From assembly GCF_014652515.1 (NCBI RefSeq), contig NZ_BMYY01000001.1:1-64000 (forward strand): DNA of 64,000 nucleotides, read 5' to 3'. This document shows, one piece after another, positions 45,363 through 52,747 of this stretch (positions are counted from its first letter, which is position 1; each line of letters begins with the position of its first letter). The position numbers were made by a program, and so were the translations under genes. The DNA comes from Bacterioplanes sanyensis (lineage in GTDB: Bacteria > Pseudomonadota > Gammaproteobacteria > Pseudomonadales > Oceanobacteraceae). The notes beneath the pieces are model-generated. The model saw only the letters and a list, made by a program, of their open reading frames with translations, made no database searches and was not told the origin of the DNA.

Positions 45363-45908
45363 ATGAGCGAAAAAAATCCATGGAAAGTTACTCACTGTAA
45401 GCAGGTGTATGAAAACCCTTGGCTGGCATTAGAGCACAACGAGGTGATCAACCCGGCTGGCAACCCAGGTATTTATGGCGTGGTGCGCTTTAAAACCCGA
45501 GCGGTAGGCATTTTGCCGATCGATGAACAGGGATATACCTGGTTGGTAGGTCAATACCGTTTTGCGGTTGACCAATACCATTGGGAACTGCCCATGGGCG
45601 GCGCGCCACTCAGCGAAACGCCGTTGGCTTGCGCACAGCGCGAACTTAAAGAAGAAACCGGGCTAGAGGCGCAGCAATGGCAGTTGCTGCAACGCTTGCA
45701 CTTAAGCAACTCGGTAACGGATGAAGAGGGGTTTTTGTATGTGGCAACAGAGCTGCAACTAGGCCAGGCCCAGCCTGAAGAAACCGAGCAGCTGCAGTTG
45801 CAGCGCTTACCGGCCAGTGAGGCATTGGAGTGGGTTTTCGAAGGGAAGATCACCGACGCCATGACGGTGACGGCGTTACAGTCAGCGAGGCTGAAAGGCT
45901 TAATTTAA
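45363..45908 (+). CDS. Nudix hydrolase
   Basis: This 181-residue protein contains a complete Nudix box (Gx5Ex7REUxEExGU): it starts at GGAPLSE, has REL and ends in KEETGL. Relatives include ADP-ribose and nucleoside diphosphate-sugar hydrolases, and the ADPRase-like fold (RFKTRAVGILPIDEQG; FAVDQYHWELPMGG) fits that group. The substrate is unknown. It is co-oriented with yheT and probably co-transcribed. The gene ends in front of an inverted repeat shared with a convergent AraC-type gene. Confidence 0.9.
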   Translation: MSEKNPWKVTHCKQVYENPWLALEHNEVINPAGNPGIYGVVRFKTRAVGILPIDEQGYTWLVGQYRFAVDQYHWELPMGGAPLSETPLACAQRELKEETGLEAQQWQLLQRLHLSNSVTDEEGFLYVATELQLGQAQPEETEQLQLQRLPASEALEWVFEGKITDAMTVTALQSARLKGLI

Positions 45909-45911
45909 CCA

Positions 45912-45941
45912 CCAAGCCCACACTTTGGGACGTGGGCTTGG
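45912..45941. terminator. Long inverted repeat between convergent genes
   Basis: CCAAGCCCAC (45912-45921) and GTGGGCTTGG (45932-45941) form a perfect 10-bp stem with a 10-nt loop between the convergent Nudix and AraC-type genes. It likely ends transcription from both sides, although no U tract is present. Confidence 0.5.
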
Positions 45942-45950
45942 CAGTTATCG

Positions 45951-47015
45951 TTAGCTGTTCACCACCAAGTGCGGTGCTTCGGTGGTCGGCATATGGCGAT
46001 GATTTTGGCGATACTGCGCCGGACTCTGGTTCATTTCCTTGATGAAAATGCGGTCTAGGGTGCGACGGCCAGAAAGGCCAATGTGCAGGGCGATCTGCTC
46101 AATGCTGTCATTGCTATCTACCAGCATGCGTTTGGCCGTTTCAATGCGCACTTGCGTTACGATCTGCTTAAGCGACGTGTGTTCTTTATGCAGATGGCGA
46201 TTGAGGGTGCGAGCGCTGATGTGGAAGTAGTCCGCTACCTCCTGCTGGTTGGCATTTAAACGCACTTTGTTTTGTGCCAGCGCTTTGCGAATGCGCTCTG
46301 CTAAGGAGCCTGAACGCGCAAGCTTGCGATATTGTTCCTCGACTTCCCGCTTCATCATGTTAAGGATGTGCGGGTTGGTATTGTGCAGGCCTTCGTCTAG
46401 CCAACGACTGTGGAACTGAATGGAGCACTCATCGCTGTTGAACTCAATTTGACTGCGCCACTGGCGTTCATAATGCTGACTGTACTGGGTCGCAGGAAAC
46501 GGCAGGGCGATGGCCTCAATGGCGAGGTCTTGGCCGCACAGTTGGCGCAGCCAGTTCAGCAGCGTACTGATGATGATTTCACTGCGGTGGCGCTCGGCCG
46601 CCAGAATAAAGTTATCAGGTACCGGCAGCTTGACCTTGATGATGTTGTCGCGGGTACGCGTCACCTGAATTTCCAACTGGTCGCTTAACAGTGCCGCGAA
46701 CTTTTCCATGTAGTACAGGGCTTCACGCAGGGTGTTGCAGCACAAAAATAAGTGCTGTAACTGGCAGCTGCCGTGAGCGCTGAACTTATGGGCGGGCTGA
46801 ACGCACAAGGCTTCGTCGCCGGTCTGGCGAATGATGCGATTAATCAACTGGTCGGCATCATGAATGCTGACGCGGCCATCCGGATCGCGCAAATGTTTGA
46901 GGACGCGCTGGATCGCAGCGTCTTCGTCGTGCTCAGCATCAAAAAAAGCTGGGCCGGCGACGTCCAGTAGCGGCCGAATCAAGGCCGTTGATATGTAACC
47001 TGGTTCCGTGTTCAT
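45951..47015 (-). CDS. AraC-family transcriptional regulator (arabinose-binding-like N-domain)
   Basis: This 354-residue regulator has an N-terminal Arabinose_bd-type ligand domain (about 20-220) and a C-terminal double helix-turn-helix: EVADYFHISARTLNRHLHKE and SIEQIALHIGLSGRRTLDRIF, ending FIKEMNQSPAQYRQNHR. This group often controls lipid, carnitine or amino-acid catabolism genes; the ligand is unknown. The start at 47015 (MNTEPGYISTALIRPLLD) fits. It resembles the other AraC-type gene at 49368 in domain layout. Confidence 0.85.
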   Translation of the reverse strand: MNTEPGYISTALIRPLLDVAGPAFFDAEHDEDAAIQRVLKHLRDPDGRVSIHDADQLINRIIRQTGDEALCVQPAHKFSAHGSCQLQHLFLCCNTLREALYYMEKFAALLSDQLEIQVTRTRDNIIKVKLPVPDNFILAAERHRSEIIISTLLNWLRQLCGQDLAIEAIALPFPATQYSQHYERQWRSQIEFNSDECSIQFHSRWLDEGLHNTNPHILNMMKREVEEQYRKLARSGSLAERIRKALAQNKVRLNANQQEVADYFHISARTLNRHLHKEHTSLKQIVTQVRIETAKRMLVDSNDSIEQIALHIGLSGRRTLDRIFIKEMNQSPAQYRQNHRHMPTTEAPHLVVNS

Positions 47016-47275
47016 AGGCGTCGAACTGTGTTCACTGTGGTTGGGCGACCGATGGTGGCGTGTTTTGCCACCGTATTGGCTAATAATAACCATTATAGTT
47101 ATCGAAGGTGACAAAATCTGTCACATAATGCGTCTTGTTGTAACCGGTCGACGAAAATTTTCAATCCCCGTGACCCGATTCACACTTAGGTATGACATTT
47201 AACGCCGGTGGCACCGCACGGGCGGGCGTATTAAGCCATTCGGCAGGCAAAGCCAACTTCTCAGTGGAACGGGGA

Positions 47276-47971
47276 TCAGAACTCGTAGTGTACGCCCAGT
47301 GTGACCAGCTGAAAGCGAACCCGTTCAAAGTCCTTGCTATCCAAGGCGGTGGTTTCCAACTCTGCTCGAGCCGATAAGCCACTGCCGATGCGCCATAAAA
47401 AACCACCGCCTGTGATTTGATCGACGGCAGAGGCATTGCCGCTTCGTCCGGTGCGCTTGGTCACTGTTTGGCTGCCATCCTCATTGACCTGCGCCGTGAT
47501 CTCGACCTGCTCATAATCACCTGACCAGATGTTGGCGCCGGTTTTGACGAAAAAGTCGAGATCGTCCAGCAGCGCAAAGCGATAGCGCAACATGACGAGA
47601 AAGCCTTGTGGGCGAATGTTGCGAATGCCGGTGTAGGTGCTGGAGGCAGGTTCATCATCATTGGCACCTTGGCGACTGACTTCCCCATGGGTGGCATTGC
47701 TGAAGTTCGGTGCGTTGTCGCGGTCGGCTTCACTGAAGTCAATGCTAGGGTCATCGTAGCTCGCCTTGCCCATGTCCAGCAGGCCAAACTCCAGCGCTAA
47801 CTGATCGGTAATGTTGGGGCCAAAGTGAATCTTTATTGGCGTACCAAACTGATCCATGTCCTGGGAGTCGGTAATGCCGGACTGCAAGCTGATAAACCCG
47901 CCTTCGGCATGGCCATTGGGGGTCAATGCCAGAGTGCTCAACAGCACGAGGCAAGCGGATAAACGTAACAT
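47276..47971 (-). CDS. Outer-membrane beta-barrel protein
   Basis: This 231-residue protein has a signal peptide (MLRLSACLVLLSTLALTPNGHA) and alternating hydrophobic strands such as LALEFGLLDMGKASY, GFLVMLRYRFALLDDLDFFV and RFQLVTLGVHYEF. The C-terminal Phe is typical of outer-membrane barrels recognised by BamA. It looks like an OmpA/OmpW-type small barrel. The function is unknown. It lies between an AraC regulator and a MaoC-like gene. Confidence 0.78.
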   Translation of the reverse strand: MLRLSACLVLLSTLALTPNGHAEGGFISLQSGITDSQDMDQFGTPIKIHFGPNITDQLALEFGLLDMGKASYDDPSIDFSEADRDNAPNFSNATHGEVSRQGANDDEPASSTYTGIRNIRPQGFLVMLRYRFALLDDLDFFVKTGANIWSGDYEQVEITAQVNEDGSQTVTKRTGRSGNASAVDQITGGGFLWRIGSGLSARAELETTALDSKDFERVRFQLVTLGVHYEF

Positions 47972-48333
47972 AGCGCATCCTGTCAGTGAGATTTGTTGTT
48001 ATTGTTGGCCGCATTAACAGCAGCTCAGCGATGATAGCAGCGCCGTTCCTCGCTCGTCACCTGCCGCGGCTGTTGTGATCACTCAAGCGGCAAGGACACC
48101 ACGGGGTTACTCGTGTCTTTGGGTGATAAAAATCGCACTGTGGGGCGAAATCGACGTTGGTTCTTACTGATGGTGGACTTTGGCGTGCAGCGGCTTGCAG
48201 CCATAGGTGCGACACGCGAGGCTGTTGCTGGCAAGGCATTTCCGCGATCTGACGTTCATTTTTTTGCCTTACCAGACACCGCCATATCCGCTTCGACGAT
48301 TTAGATATGGCGCTACAACCCGTCAATGAGCCC
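47972..48333. other. Intergenic region, 362 bp, no gene seen
   Basis: The stretch between the outer-membrane protein start and the MaoC-like gene stop should hold the promoter of the former. Short open frames on both strands (for example 48057-48326 minus and 48113-48304 plus) have no family-like content, and I see no tRNA or strong hairpin with a U tract. Confidence 0.6.
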
Positions 48334-49200
48334 CTAAAGCGGCTGCCATTGGCCGCTCATGTGTACGCGCTGCTCATCTCGCTGGCGTATTTCTAAAGTC
48401 GCGGCCCCGCTCTCTAAGCTGCAATGCAGGGTCACGTCAGATGGCAAAAATATGGGTTGTTTGAACTGCACGGTGAGGTGTCCACTGCGGCCATCAATAA
48501 GATGGCTGAGGGCGGCGGCTGTGCGAGCTTTGGTCCACATGCCGTGGGCGATGGGCCGGCGAAAACCAAACAGGCGGGCGCTAAGCGGATGCAAGTGAAT
48601 CGGGTTCGAGTCACCCGAGACTCTGGCATAGCTACGTCCGAGGTCTGCTGGAAGCTGCCAATGTTGTTGATGCTCGTGCTGGGGCAGATCTGGGGCCTGC
48701 TGGCGCGGTTTGGCATGGCTGGTTTTTTGCTGGCGGCTCAAGTTGGTGCTGACACTCTCCCACAGCAGCTCTCCGCGACTGCGTACTTCGGTCATAACGT
48801 CGAACTCTAAGCCTTTGTCAGTGCGTTGACTGGCGCCTATGAAACACCTTAGGTCAAGGCGCTCTGACGGGTGAATGGGTCGGTATTGGGTGATCTGGTT
48901 GCGAATATGCACCAGGCCCATGGGGGCCAGCGGAAAGTCACGATGCAGCATGAGCTCTAAATGCAAAGGGAAAGCCAGTATGTGTGGGTAAGTGAAGGGC
49001 AGCAGCTCTGACTGGCGAAAACCGCACACCTTGGCGTAGGCAGCCACTTTGTCAGCGTCTGGGCGCTGGCGAATCAGCGCTGCTTCCAGCTGCGGCAGTA
49101 GCGGCTGTTTCGTACCATGGCCACGTGCCAGCAGGGCGCGCAAATACTGTGACCAGAGTTTGGGAGGGTGTTGGTACTGCATTGGGCTAGCCAGTGACAT
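48334..49200 (-). CDS. MaoC-like acyl dehydratase (hot-dog fold)
   Basis: This 288-residue protein has a C-terminal MaoC-type hydratase domain with YARVSGDSNPIHLHPLSARL (the Asp-x-Asn-x-x-His active-site motif) and FGFRRPIAHGMW. The N-terminal half resembles a second hot-dog domain lacking that motif. Relatives hydrate or dehydrate 3-hydroxyacyl-CoA in fatty-acid or PHA metabolism. The substrate is unknown. The start is uncertain (MSLASPM at 49200, or MQYQHPP 18 bases further in). Confidence 0.82.
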   Translation of the reverse strand: MSLASPMQYQHPPKLWSQYLRALLARGHGTKQPLLPQLEAALIRQRPDADKVAAYAKVCGFRQSELLPFTYPHILAFPLHLELMLHRDFPLAPMGLVHIRNQITQYRPIHPSERLDLRCFIGASQRTDKGLEFDVMTEVRSRGELLWESVSTNLSRQQKTSHAKPRQQAPDLPQHEHQQHWQLPADLGRSYARVSGDSNPIHLHPLSARLFGFRRPIAHGMWTKARTAAALSHLIDGRSGHLTVQFKQPIFLPSDVTLHCSLESGAATLEIRQRDEQRVHMSGQWQPL

Positions 49201-49367
49201 AGATCGACATTCCGTGCAAAAGAGATGCGAGTTAGTTTAGGTAAGCAGCGCTGAGGACCATTGGCTACGCAATAGCGTTTGAACCGTCAGGTTAGCCAAT
49301 CGAAGCTTGCTCTGGTGCGCTTATCTGGCACAATCAAGGCCCTTTCAGGTAGGAAATTCAGGCACTT

Positions 49368-50435
49368 ATGTCAGGCGGAATGGCGGAACTGCGCGACTCA
49401 GGCATTATGATCCAGCTGGCTTTTCAGGCCATGCAGCGCATGGGATTGGATCAGCAGCGCATGATGAAGCGACTGGGTGTGACGCCTGAGTTGCTGCAAG
49501 ACCGTCATGTACGCACGCCGCATGAAGCGCAGCTGCTGTTTTGGCAAGTGATGGAACAAGAGACGCAAGACGCTGATATCGGACTGCACTTGGGCGAGCA
49601 CATGCCGGTCTACAGTGGCCAGGTGTTGCAATATCTGTTTCTTTCCAGCGCTACTTTTGGCGATGGCCTGACCCGTGCCCTGAACTATCAGCGCCTGCTC
49701 AGCGATGCCTCGCAGTCGACCATCGGCGAAGCCGGTGAGCTGGCTTACATACAGGTCGACAGCAGCAGTGGCCGTGTTTCTGGCTTGCGCCATTTAAACG
49801 AATGCTTGGCCTTGGGCTTGGTACGTTTCTTTAGCTTTGTCACCGATGATGCATTTGCTCCGGCGCACATCGAGTTCAGTCACGAGCAGCCGGCTGACAT
49901 TGCTGAGCATCAACGCTTGTTTGGCTGTGAGGTGAGCTTTGCGGCCGACGAGAACCGTCTCTTTTTTGATCGTCAGTTGCTGGACTTACCCTCATCACTG
50001 GCCGAGCCTGAACTGCTGCAGCTGCACGAGCGCCTAGCCAGTGAGCATGTTGCCCGGCTTGAGCGCCAGGACGTGGTGACCCAGGTTTACAAGGCCTTTG
50101 GCGAAATGCTGGAGAGCGGCCCGGTGACGTTGGAGTCGGTGTCCGGGCGTTTAAACATGAAGGCTCGCACACTGCGTACCCGGTTGTCCGAGGCCGGCAC
50201 CAACTTTAACCAATTGCTGGCGGATTACCGCTGTAACTTGGCCAAACGGTTGCTCGCTGATACCGACGAAAGCATTGATGAAATTGTTTATCTGACGGGC
50301 TTTTCTGAGCCTAGTACTTTTTATCGTGCTTTTAAGCGCTGGACGCAGCAAACGCCGGTGGAATACCGCATTAGCCGCCAACGCAGCGAAAGTGCTGCCA
50401 AGCAAGGTGATGCAGCGGAGGCTGTTGAAGGATAG
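49368..50435 (+). CDS. AraC-family transcriptional regulator (arabinose-binding-like N-domain)
   Basis: This 355-residue regulator has an Arabinose_bd-type N-terminal domain (about 20-215) and a C-terminal HTH region: VTLESVSGRLNMKARTLRTR and IDEIVYLTGFSEPSTFYRAF, ending KRWTQQTPVEYR. The family includes regulators of fatty-acid and amino-acid catabolism. It diverges from the MaoC-like gene (167 bp between starts), which makes that gene a likely target. TAGGAAATTCAGG precedes the ATG. Confidence 0.87.
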   Translation: MSGGMAELRDSGIMIQLAFQAMQRMGLDQQRMMKRLGVTPELLQDRHVRTPHEAQLLFWQVMEQETQDADIGLHLGEHMPVYSGQVLQYLFLSSATFGDGLTRALNYQRLLSDASQSTIGEAGELAYIQVDSSSGRVSGLRHLNECLALGLVRFFSFVTDDAFAPAHIEFSHEQPADIAEHQRLFGCEVSFAADENRLFFDRQLLDLPSSLAEPELLQLHERLASEHVARLERQDVVTQVYKAFGEMLESGPVTLESVSGRLNMKARTLRTRLSEAGTNFNQLLADYRCNLAKRLLADTDESIDEIVYLTGFSEPSTFYRAFKRWTQQTPVEYRISRQRSESAAKQGDAAEAVEG

Positions 50436-50520
50436 TCACAGCTGTCTTTTCCTGAAGCTGTGGTAAATGCGTCGATCACAAGCCATTGTGTCTATAACGA
50501 CACAAATTAAGGAGTCTGTG

Positions 50521-50802
50521 ATGAGCCAATCTCTCAACTTGATCCAACCCTTGGTAGAGCATCTGGTCAATGCCGCTGATACTCAGAGTGCTGGCCAAGC
50601 CCTACAGCAGGCGGGCGTTTTTTCGGCGAGTGAAATTATGGCGTTGGAGCCTGCAGCGATTCAGGCAGCTTATCGCACGCTTCAGCATGTGCAGTTAATG
50701 AACTGCAGCAGCGACGAGTTGCTGCGCACCATCGAGCAACATCAGGTGTGCTGGCCAACGGATCTCAGTGATGAGTTCAAGCAAGGTGCCATTAGCTACT
50801 AA
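50521..50802 (+). CDS. Small hypothetical protein (93 residues)
   Basis: This 93-residue protein starts MSQSLNLIQPLVEHLVNAAD behind a perfect AAGGAG. It is predicted to be all-helical, with ALQQAGVFSASEIMALEPAA in the middle and a QHQVCWPTDLSDEF tail. No signal peptide or membrane segment is seen and I recognise no family. A strong terminator follows at 50828. Confidence 0.7.
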   Translation: MSQSLNLIQPLVEHLVNAADTQSAGQALQQAGVFSASEIMALEPAAIQAAYRTLQHVQLMNCSSDELLRTIEQHQVCWPTDLSDEFKQGAISY

Positions 50803-50827
50803 GCTACCTACCTGCACAGCGGCTAAA

Positions 50828-50860
50828 CTAAAAAAGCGAGGTCAATCCTCGCTTTTTTAG
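50828..50860 (+). terminator. Bidirectional Rho-independent terminator
   Basis: CTAAAAAAGCGAGG (50828-50841) and CCTCGCTTTTTTAG (50847-50860) form a perfect 14-bp stem with a 5-nt loop. The T run inside the 3' arm is mirrored on the other strand, so it can act in both directions. Confidence 0.92.
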
Positions 50861-50946
50861 TTTTCCTCCACTCTTATGTTCAAGAGGTGGGCAGGGGTGG
50901 CCGATACAAGCCGAGACAGAGAGCAGCGACGCATCAGGAGGTGCTT

Positions 50947-51987
50947 ATGGCCATTCAGATTCCCCCATCCGCCTATGCTAGGCCAACCCCAAATACAGCC
51001 CAGAATACCGCCAATAATGGACGGCTGAGTGGCTCCAATGCCGCTGCGACTGAGAGTCAACAGGTCGCGGGAATGGTGCGCACTGAGCCGCAAAGTGCGG
51101 ATAAAACGGCAGCCAACATTCTCAACTTTGTGCAGCGGGGCCTGCAGCAGCTGCAAGCTCAAGGAGCGTCCGATGAACGCATTCAGCAGCGGCTTGAAGC
51201 AGCACGCAGCGGCATCGAGAAAGGCTACCAGCAAGCCCAAGAAATGCTGGATGGCATGGGGTTATTGGATGACGAGCTGAAACAGCAAATCGGGGCCGGA
51301 CGTTCGCTGGTAGACCAAGGGCTGGAGCAACTGGCTGAAAACCCCAATGCGCAGCTGATTCAATCAGCACCCGTGCAGGAGCGCGCTGCCTTATCTGTCA
51401 GTAATCAAATGAGTTTAGAAGTCATGACCCGTGAAGGCGATCGCGTAACGGTCAGTTTTTCTCAATCCAGCGCGGCTTCTGCCAGTCGTTCCAGCAGTGG
51501 ACTATCCATGTCTAGCAGTGCTGAACTGGGCTATCAAATGACGGTAGAAGGCAGCTTAAGCGGTGCCGAAAAGGAGGCGTTGGATGCCTTGTTTGCCGAT
51601 GTGAATTCGCTATCCGAGCAGTTTTTTGCCGGCGATCTGGGCGGCGCTTTAGAGCAAGCGATGCAACTGGGCTTTGATGGCCAACAGCTGGCCTCTTTGA
51701 GTTTGGATTTACGTCAGCAAGCCAGTGTTAGCAAGCAGTCGCTTTATCCCGTGGCAAAACCACAAATGCCGACCCAAGCCTTGGAAGGCCTGCAAGCCCC
51801 TTTGGCGGCCTACAGTGAGGCTTATGAACAAGCACTGGCCAAAGCCAATCCATTGGCGGAGCCAGCTCAAACCATGCGCGACATGATGTCAGCTCTGTTA
51901 CCGGAAGAGTCCCGCATGCCGGTATGGCAAGCCTTCAGTGACGGTCTCGATCAAGCGCTAACCGAACGCCAAGCCACCTCAGCATAA
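50947..51987 (+). CDS. DUF5610 domain-containing protein
   Basis: This 346-residue protein has a low-complexity polar N-terminus, then a helical DUF5610-like domain (about 60-135; FVQRGLQQLQAQGASDERIQ, EKGYQQAQEMLDGMGLLDDE). A Ser-rich middle follows (SQSSAASASRSSSGLSMSSS) and a helical C-terminus. Excellent ribosome binding site AGGAGGTGCTT before the ATG at 50947. Function unknown; no signal peptide seen. Confidence 0.75.
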   Translation: MAIQIPPSAYARPTPNTAQNTANNGRLSGSNAAATESQQVAGMVRTEPQSADKTAANILNFVQRGLQQLQAQGASDERIQQRLEAARSGIEKGYQQAQEMLDGMGLLDDELKQQIGAGRSLVDQGLEQLAENPNAQLIQSAPVQERAALSVSNQMSLEVMTREGDRVTVSFSQSSAASASRSSSGLSMSSSAELGYQMTVEGSLSGAEKEALDALFADVNSLSEQFFAGDLGGALEQAMQLGFDGQQLASLSLDLRQQASVSKQSLYPVAKPQMPTQALEGLQAPLAAYSEAYEQALAKANPLAEPAQTMRDMMSALLPEESRMPVWQAFSDGLDQALTERQATSA

Positions 51988-52081
51988 CGGCGCTGACGCT
52001 TGCCCAGCCGACATTGGTCGAGCGGCTGCTGGGCAAGGGCTATGCCCTCGGTTAAAGTCGGCGGTTTATTAAGTCAGTTGG

Positions 52082-52345
52082 ATGAGTACAGTGAGTTTGG
52101 TATTGCTGGGCACCCAAGGGTGTCATTTATGCGATGAAGCCCGTGAGGTTATCTTGTCGTTGGCAGGAAAGATTCCCCATGATGTGTTTGAGCAGGATAT
52201 TGCGGAAAAAGAGTCTTTGGTAGACGCCTTTGGAACACGCATTCCTGTGTTGATGGAAGAAAACAGTGGCCAGTGCTTAGACTGGCCATTTAATGCAGAA
52301 GATGTTTGGCGCTGGTTACAGCAATTACCCGCGCCATCGCTTTAG
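52082..52345 (+). CDS. Glutaredoxin-like thioredoxin-fold protein (DUF836 family)
   Basis: This 87-residue protein has a CHLC active site (LLGTQGCHLCDEAREVI), the cis-Pro segment TRIPVLMEE and a C-terminal WPFNAEDVWRWLQQL. This matches the small DUF836 (Glrx-like) family. The inferred role is thiol redox in the cytoplasm; partners are unknown. No strong ribosome binding site is visible upstream. Confidence 0.82.
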   Translation: MSTVSLVLLGTQGCHLCDEAREVILSLAGKIPHDVFEQDIAEKESLVDAFGTRIPVLMEENSGQCLDWPFNAEDVWRWLQQLPAPSL

Positions 52346-52367
52346 CTACTCCGCTGCATAATCTCAG

Positions 52368-52640
52368 TTACTCCACTGTTAGTTGCGCCAAGTTCGTCTG
52401 CAAGGTGGAAGGGCCGATGCCTTTAACCTTGGTGAGGTCTTCTGGGCTGGAAAACTTACCATTGGCTTGGCGATAAGCGACGATGGCTTGGGCTTTCGCT
52501 TCACCGATGCCTTTTAATTGCGCCAGTTGCTCCACCGTGGCGGTGTTGATATTGATGGCTTGTGGCTGAGCATCAGGCTCTGCAGTCGCCAATTGAGTCG
52601 CTAGTAATAGGCTAAGAAGGGCGGTTTTGATCCATTGCAT
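52368..52640 (-). CDS. ComEA-like helix-hairpin-helix protein
   Basis: This 90-residue protein has a signal peptide (MQWIKTALLSLLLATQLATA) and a ComEA-type double helix-hairpin-helix: ININTATVEQLAQLKGIGEA and FSSPEDLTKVKGIGPSTLQT. ComEA proteins bind incoming DNA in the periplasm during natural transformation; small stand-alone members such as this are widespread and may have that role. It lies downstream of topA behind a terminator-like structure. Confidence 0.9.
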   Translation of the reverse strand: MQWIKTALLSLLLATQLATAEPDAQPQAININTATVEQLAQLKGIGEAKAQAIVAYRQANGKFSSPEDLTKVKGIGPSTLQTNLAQLTVE

Positions 52641-52682
52641 GGCTTATCCTCCGTGGTTGGGAGAAACAGCCTAGCAATGCTA

Positions 52683-52731
52683 AAAAGGCCGAACCATCGG
52701 CAAAAACTCCGATTTTATGGCCGGCCTTTAT
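52683..52731 (-). terminator. Branched terminator-like structure after topA
   Basis: AAAGGCCG (52685-52692) pairs with a CGGCCTTT segment near 52722-52730, and ATCGG with CCGAT forms an inner hairpin. On the minus strand it ends with CCTTTTTA, so it should terminate topA transcription before the ComEA-like gene. Confidence 0.55.
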
Positions 52732-52747
52732 CAGTCAGGGGTGCTAA

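Noticed and set aside
48113-48304. 63-codon plus-strand frame in the same gap
   Set aside because: No ribosome binding site and no recognisable domain; overlaps the minus-strand frame without preference.
48057-48326. 89-codon minus-strand frame in the 362-bp gap
   Set aside because: Composition is arbitrary (Arg/Gln/Cys-rich), no ribosome binding site, no family resemblance.
50857-51240. 127-codon minus-strand frame opposite the DUF5610 gene
   Set aside because: It lies antisense to a gene with a strong ribosome binding site and carries no motif.
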